From positions 124,001 to 188,000 of the forward strand of contig JBBKVO010000004.1 of NCBI GenBank assembly GCA_037968475.1: a stretch of 64,000 nucleotides of DNA, in the 5' to 3' direction. Position numbers and translations under genes: made by a program. Numbering within the stretch: the stretch's first letter is position 1; each line of letters starts with the position of its first letter. Positions 61,328-64,000 of the stretch are shown piece after piece. Below the pieces are notes generated by a model that was given only the letters and a program-made list of their open reading frames with translations, made no database searches and had not been told where the DNA came from. This DNA comes from SB11 sp037968475 (GTDB lineage Bacteria > Bacteroidota > Bacteroidia > UBA8524).

Positions 61328-63112
61328 TTATTTAAAAAGAGCTTCAAACTCAGGTTTGCTTTTAAAGTCGCGGAATTCCATGTCGCTTTTCGCACGGCTT
61401 TTCAAAGTACCATCTAGTTGGAAGGCACGGGCAAGATTAGTAGCTACACCATCTAATTTAGATTTACGAGCAGAAATTACTGCTAATAGGTAGTAGGTAG
61501 AACCATCTTTTTTATCCGCAGGTATGCAGTCTAAAGTTTTTTGAGCGTTATCAAGTTCACCTTTTAGTAAGTAAGCAAGGCCTACGTTATAACGGCAACC
61601 TGCAGCATTGTAGCTTTCAAGAGCTCTGTCGTATTTACCTGTGCGGGTGTAAAGTATTCCCAAGTTGTAATCAGGGTTTACATTGCTATTACCTTTAGAT
61701 TTAGCTGAACGATATTTTTCTTCAGCATCAGTGTATTTAGCTTGCAATTTGTAAGCAACACCCATGTTGTTTAGTATGTATGCGTTGTTAGCATCCAAAC
61801 CATCAGCAGTTCTAAGGTTTTTAAGAGCGTCATCAGCTTCACCTAGTTGTAGGTTGGCTACTGCAAGGTTGTTAAAGCCTCTCCAGTCGCTGCTATATTT
61901 ACCTACGTAGTATGTATAGATGCGTTTACGTTCTTTTGCATCATCGGTAATTTTACCCAATTGCAATACTTCACCTTGGGTAAGTTCGTTTAATGAACCG
62001 GCAGATGCTTTTAATTCTTCGTTAGTGCGCAAACCACCTTTTGCGGTGAAAACTATTGATGTTTTCCTAAGTTTAGGCAACATATAGTTTTTCATTTTTT
62101 CGTAAGAGGCAGCGTGTTTAGCTTTTATTTGGGCTTCTTTCTCATCATCGCTGATGTTATTGTTATTCATTATAGAAAGAATACCATCTTTATCTTTTAA
62201 GTCAGAAGCTTGAACAAGGGCTTTCCAACCTTTCCAGTCTTCAGTGAAGTGGTTGGCAGCTTTAAAGTTACTGTCAAACATTTCATAACGCCCGAATTTT
62301 TTAAGGTATTGTTTGAACCATTTAACCGTACTTTCAGAACGATCGCTAGACAATTCTTCGTTACGTTTCATTTCACCATCAGGTGAAGCGAAAGAGCTAA
62401 AATTTAGTCCTTTAATTTCAAAAGCAGGATCTTTAAGTAAAGATTTTAAAGATTCAATTTGCTTTTTGTTATCAATACCAGCGTTTTTGTCTTTAAAGTT
62501 AGAGTTAAAGTTGGCTGAATTGATAATGTAGTAAACTTCTACGCTTTGGGTTTTATCAACAGGCACATACTCATCAACTGAAAGAAGAACATCTTCATCA
62601 GCTTTAATCATACGTGATGTTGTGATAATACCATCGGCAATATCAACCTCTCCCAAATCAATACACTGATTAAGCTCTTTTTCTTCACCTTCAATCATAA
62701 AGGTGTTTTTAGCTATCAGCTTTGAGTTTTTCATTTTTTCGTCGTAAGCAAACTTATCAGAAATAACCACTGTACCACCCGTTTTAGAGTTGATAGTGTA
62801 TTTCTTTGATTTGCCTTTTGCTTTTTCACCTTTAATGGTGATGGGTGGGCGTGAGTTTGCCTCATCGCCGTACTTCAGTACCGGTTCAACTTTTACCGAT
62901 GCTCTTTTGTTGAATTTCTTAGCAGGAACGGTTACCGAAACCTCGTAAGCAACTGAGTCGCCATGCAATTCAAGAACTTTAGGGGCAGATTCATAGGTAA
63001 CGTTTTCTTCGTAATTCTTTGCTGCTTTCTTAATGTTGGTACAAGCTGCAACTGTCAAAAGCGACATGGCAATCGCAGGCACACTAACTGACTTAATGCT
63101 GGTTAATTTCAT
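61328..63112 (-). CDS. Lipoprotein with OmpA-like and TPR domains
   Basis: A 594-residue protein. I use the ATG at 63112, which opens a lipoprotein signal with lipobox TVAAC (about Cys24); the longer frame to 63232 has 40 non-signal residues and crosses a -7 box. Domains in order: a beta-rich N-terminal region (about 40-200), an OmpA-like peptidoglycan-contact fold (SFASPDGEMKRNEELSSDRSESTVKWFKQYL, about 235-300), a helical part, and at least three TPRs (WRGFNNLAVANLQLGEADDALKNL; AYILNNMGVAYKLQAKYTDAEEKY; VNPDYNLGILYTRTGKYDRALESY). It probably tethers envelope or secretion components. Confidence 0.85.
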   Translation of the reverse strand: MKLTSIKSVSVPAIAMSLLTVAACTNIKKAAKNYEENVTYESAPKVLELHGDSVAYEVSVTVPAKKFNKRASVKVEPVLKYGDEANSRPPITIKGEKAKGKSKKYTINSKTGGTVVISDKFAYDEKMKNSKLIAKNTFMIEGEEKELNQCIDLGEVDIADGIITTSRMIKADEDVLLSVDEYVPVDKTQSVEVYYIINSANFNSNFKDKNAGIDNKKQIESLKSLLKDPAFEIKGLNFSSFASPDGEMKRNEELSSDRSESTVKWFKQYLKKFGRYEMFDSNFKAANHFTEDWKGWKALVQASDLKDKDGILSIMNNNNISDDEKEAQIKAKHAASYEKMKNYMLPKLRKTSIVFTAKGGLRTNEELKASAGSLNELTQGEVLQLGKITDDAKERKRIYTYYVGKYSSDWRGFNNLAVANLQLGEADDALKNLRTADGLDANNAYILNNMGVAYKLQAKYTDAEEKYRSAKSKGNSNVNPDYNLGILYTRTGKYDRALESYNAAGCRYNVGLAYLLKGELDNAQKTLDCIPADKKDGSTYYLLAVISARKSKLDGVATNLARAFQLDGTLKSRAKSDMEFRDFKSKPEFEALFK

Positions 63113-63156
63113 AAGTTTCGTAACGCTATTTACGTTGTGTAAATTTCTAATCCCTG

Positions 63157-63164
63157 CAAATGTA
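63157..63164 (-). promoter_or_regulatory. -7 box for the OmpA/TPR lipoprotein gene
   Basis: TACATTTG on the minus strand, followed by C, a perfect TAnnTTTGC match. The leader to the ATG at 63112 would be about 40 nt. Its position inside the longer frame supports the 63112 start. Confidence 0.55.
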
Positions 63165-63311
63165 TATAATTTCTGTTTAATACCCTCTAAATTTTTTGAC
63201 TTATCTTGTAAACTCGGTATTAAATTTAGCAAACGCCCCCACTATACTTGGCCTTTAGTTTTTAAGATTGGTTATTTTCTTTTAAGAAAAAAAACTTAAT
63301 ATTGCTTCTAT

Positions 63312-63992
63312 ATGGGAGAAAATGTAGTTAGCATAAACAATACTAATATCTTTCAACACAATGATAACATGGTGTTACACGAATTAAATTTGGATGTAGC
63401 ACAGGGTGAGTTTGTTTATTTAATTGGTAAAACTGGCAGTGGAAAATCGAGCCTGTTAAAAACTCTTTATGGTGATTTACCATTAAAGGAGGGTGATATA
63501 ACTGTGGTGGGCGTTAATATTGCCGAAAGTAACCGCAAAGCAATAGCACAGCTTCGTCGTAAATTAGGAATTATTTTTCAGGATTTCCAATTATTGACCG
63601 ACAGGTCTGTTTTTCAAAATCTTGATTTTGTTTTGCGTAGCACGGGCTGGAAGAATATAACCGATAGGAAAGAGCGTATAAGCGGTGTATTACAACAAGT
63701 GGGGTTGGCTACCAAAGAACATAAGATGCCGCATGAATTATCGGGTGGTGAGCAACAACGTGTGGTTATAGCAAGGGCATTATTAAATAATCCTGAATTG
63801 ATTATTGCTGATGAGCCAACGGGTAATTTAGACCCTGAGGTTGCTGATGATATAATGCAAATGCTGATGAAAATAAACAAAGAGGGCACTGCCATAGTTA
63901 TGGCCACGCATGATTATAGGCTGATAAACAAATTTTATGGTAAAGTATACCGCTGTGAGGGCGGCAAGGTGTATGCTTCTACGGTAGAATAA
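63312..63992 (+). CDS. ftsE: Cell division ATP-binding protein FtsE
   Basis: A 226-residue ABC ATPase matching FtsE. Walker A is LIGKTGSGKSSLLKTLYG (about residues 37-54), the Q-loop is LGIIFQDFQLL, the signature LSGGEQQRVVIARAL, Walker B LIIADEPTGNLDP, and the switch His is in VMATHDYRLI. FtsE with FtsX regulates peptidoglycan hydrolases at division. In contrast with the exporter ATPase at 26815, all motifs are canonical. FtsX is not visible; the window ends 8 nt after the stop. LolD-type ATPases are close relatives, so FtsE is likely but not certain. Confidence 0.85.
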   Translation: MGENVVSINNTNIFQHNDNMVLHELNLDVAQGEFVYLIGKTGSGKSSLLKTLYGDLPLKEGDITVVGVNIAESNRKAIAQLRRKLGIIFQDFQLLTDRSVFQNLDFVLRSTGWKNITDRKERISGVLQQVGLATKEHKMPHELSGGEQQRVVIARALLNNPELIIADEPTGNLDPEVADDIMQMLMKINKEGTAIVMATHDYRLINKFYGKVYRCEGGKVYASTVE

Positions 63993-64000
63993 ATTCTTCT

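Noticed and set aside
1..64000. tRNA or rRNA genes
   Set aside because: No cloverleaf with T-loop GTTCRANNC and anticodon arm, and no rRNA-like stretch, was recognised by eye; a tRNAscan run would settle this.

Overview
The window is a 64 kb piece of a Bacteroidota chromosome, probably a free-living, T9SS-using relative of the Chitinophagales/Sphingobacteriales; the genus cannot be told from the sequence alone. The evidence is: TonB-dependent receptors with a carboxypeptidase-regulatory-like N-domain, at least six proteins with type IX secretion (T9SS) type A C-terminal domains plus one gliding-motility (CHU_C, type B) C-terminus, a PorV-family protein, an AT-rich base composition by eye, and Bacteroidetes-type promoters (TTTG, about 20 nt, TAnnTTTG). 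I found no rRNA or tRNA genes, CRISPR array, prophage or complete insertion sequence.

Layout. 1-1.7 kb: the end of bamA followed by two OmpH/Skp chaperone genes. 1.7-3.5 kb: murI and a PGDH-like dehydrogenase. 3.6-16.2 kb: two paralogous TonB-dependent receptors, a very large secreted protein with a T9SS-type C-terminus, and a PorV/PorQ-family outer-membrane protein, reading as one outer-membrane/secretion block. 16.3-24.5 kb: greA and a HIT gene, a T9SS protein, a PorG-like (DUF6089) barrel, GNAT, SRPBCC, a Zn-ribbon DUF2310 protein, ruvC, then a flippase-like membrane protein, a GT2 glycosyltransferase and a small protein in an overlapping operon. 24.9-31.2 kb: a TetR regulator divergent from an SbtA-like bicarbonate permease across a 41-bp operator palindrome, then an ABC/HlyD/TolC export operon whose ATPase has unusual motifs. 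31.8-39.1 kb: OppC-like permease, a giant NtrY-like histidine kinase, and a tandem pair of lipoproteins. 39.1-47.2 kb: rsmG, GT2, rlpA-like, dprA with a small lipoprotein and a T9SS protein, cupin, and ornithine aminotransferase. 47.2-53.8 kb: a recent tandem duplication of a T9SS protein, a beta-helix T9SS protein and a PorT-like barrel. 53.8-64 kb: an SSADH-like dehydrogenase, a 1430-residue PKD/CHU_C protein, ung, an OmpA/TPR lipoprotein and ftsE.

The most unusual material is non-coding. Four convergent (3'-3') gaps and one co-directional gap are packed with structured repeats: short hairpins whose arms change sequence but stay self-complementary around a TT..AA centre; three long perfect palindromes (46, 44 and 34 bp) centred on GACTTAAGTC whose two arms have changed together; a roughly 220-bp dispersed repeat; and overlapping GC-rich REP-like hairpins. 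The other convergent gaps are 77 bp or shorter. Other points: several start codons lie only 4-10 nt after a perfect TAnnTTTG box, implying leaderless or nearly leaderless mRNAs, and the tandem duplication at 47.2-50.6 kb keeps a readable junction containing scars of both flanking genes.
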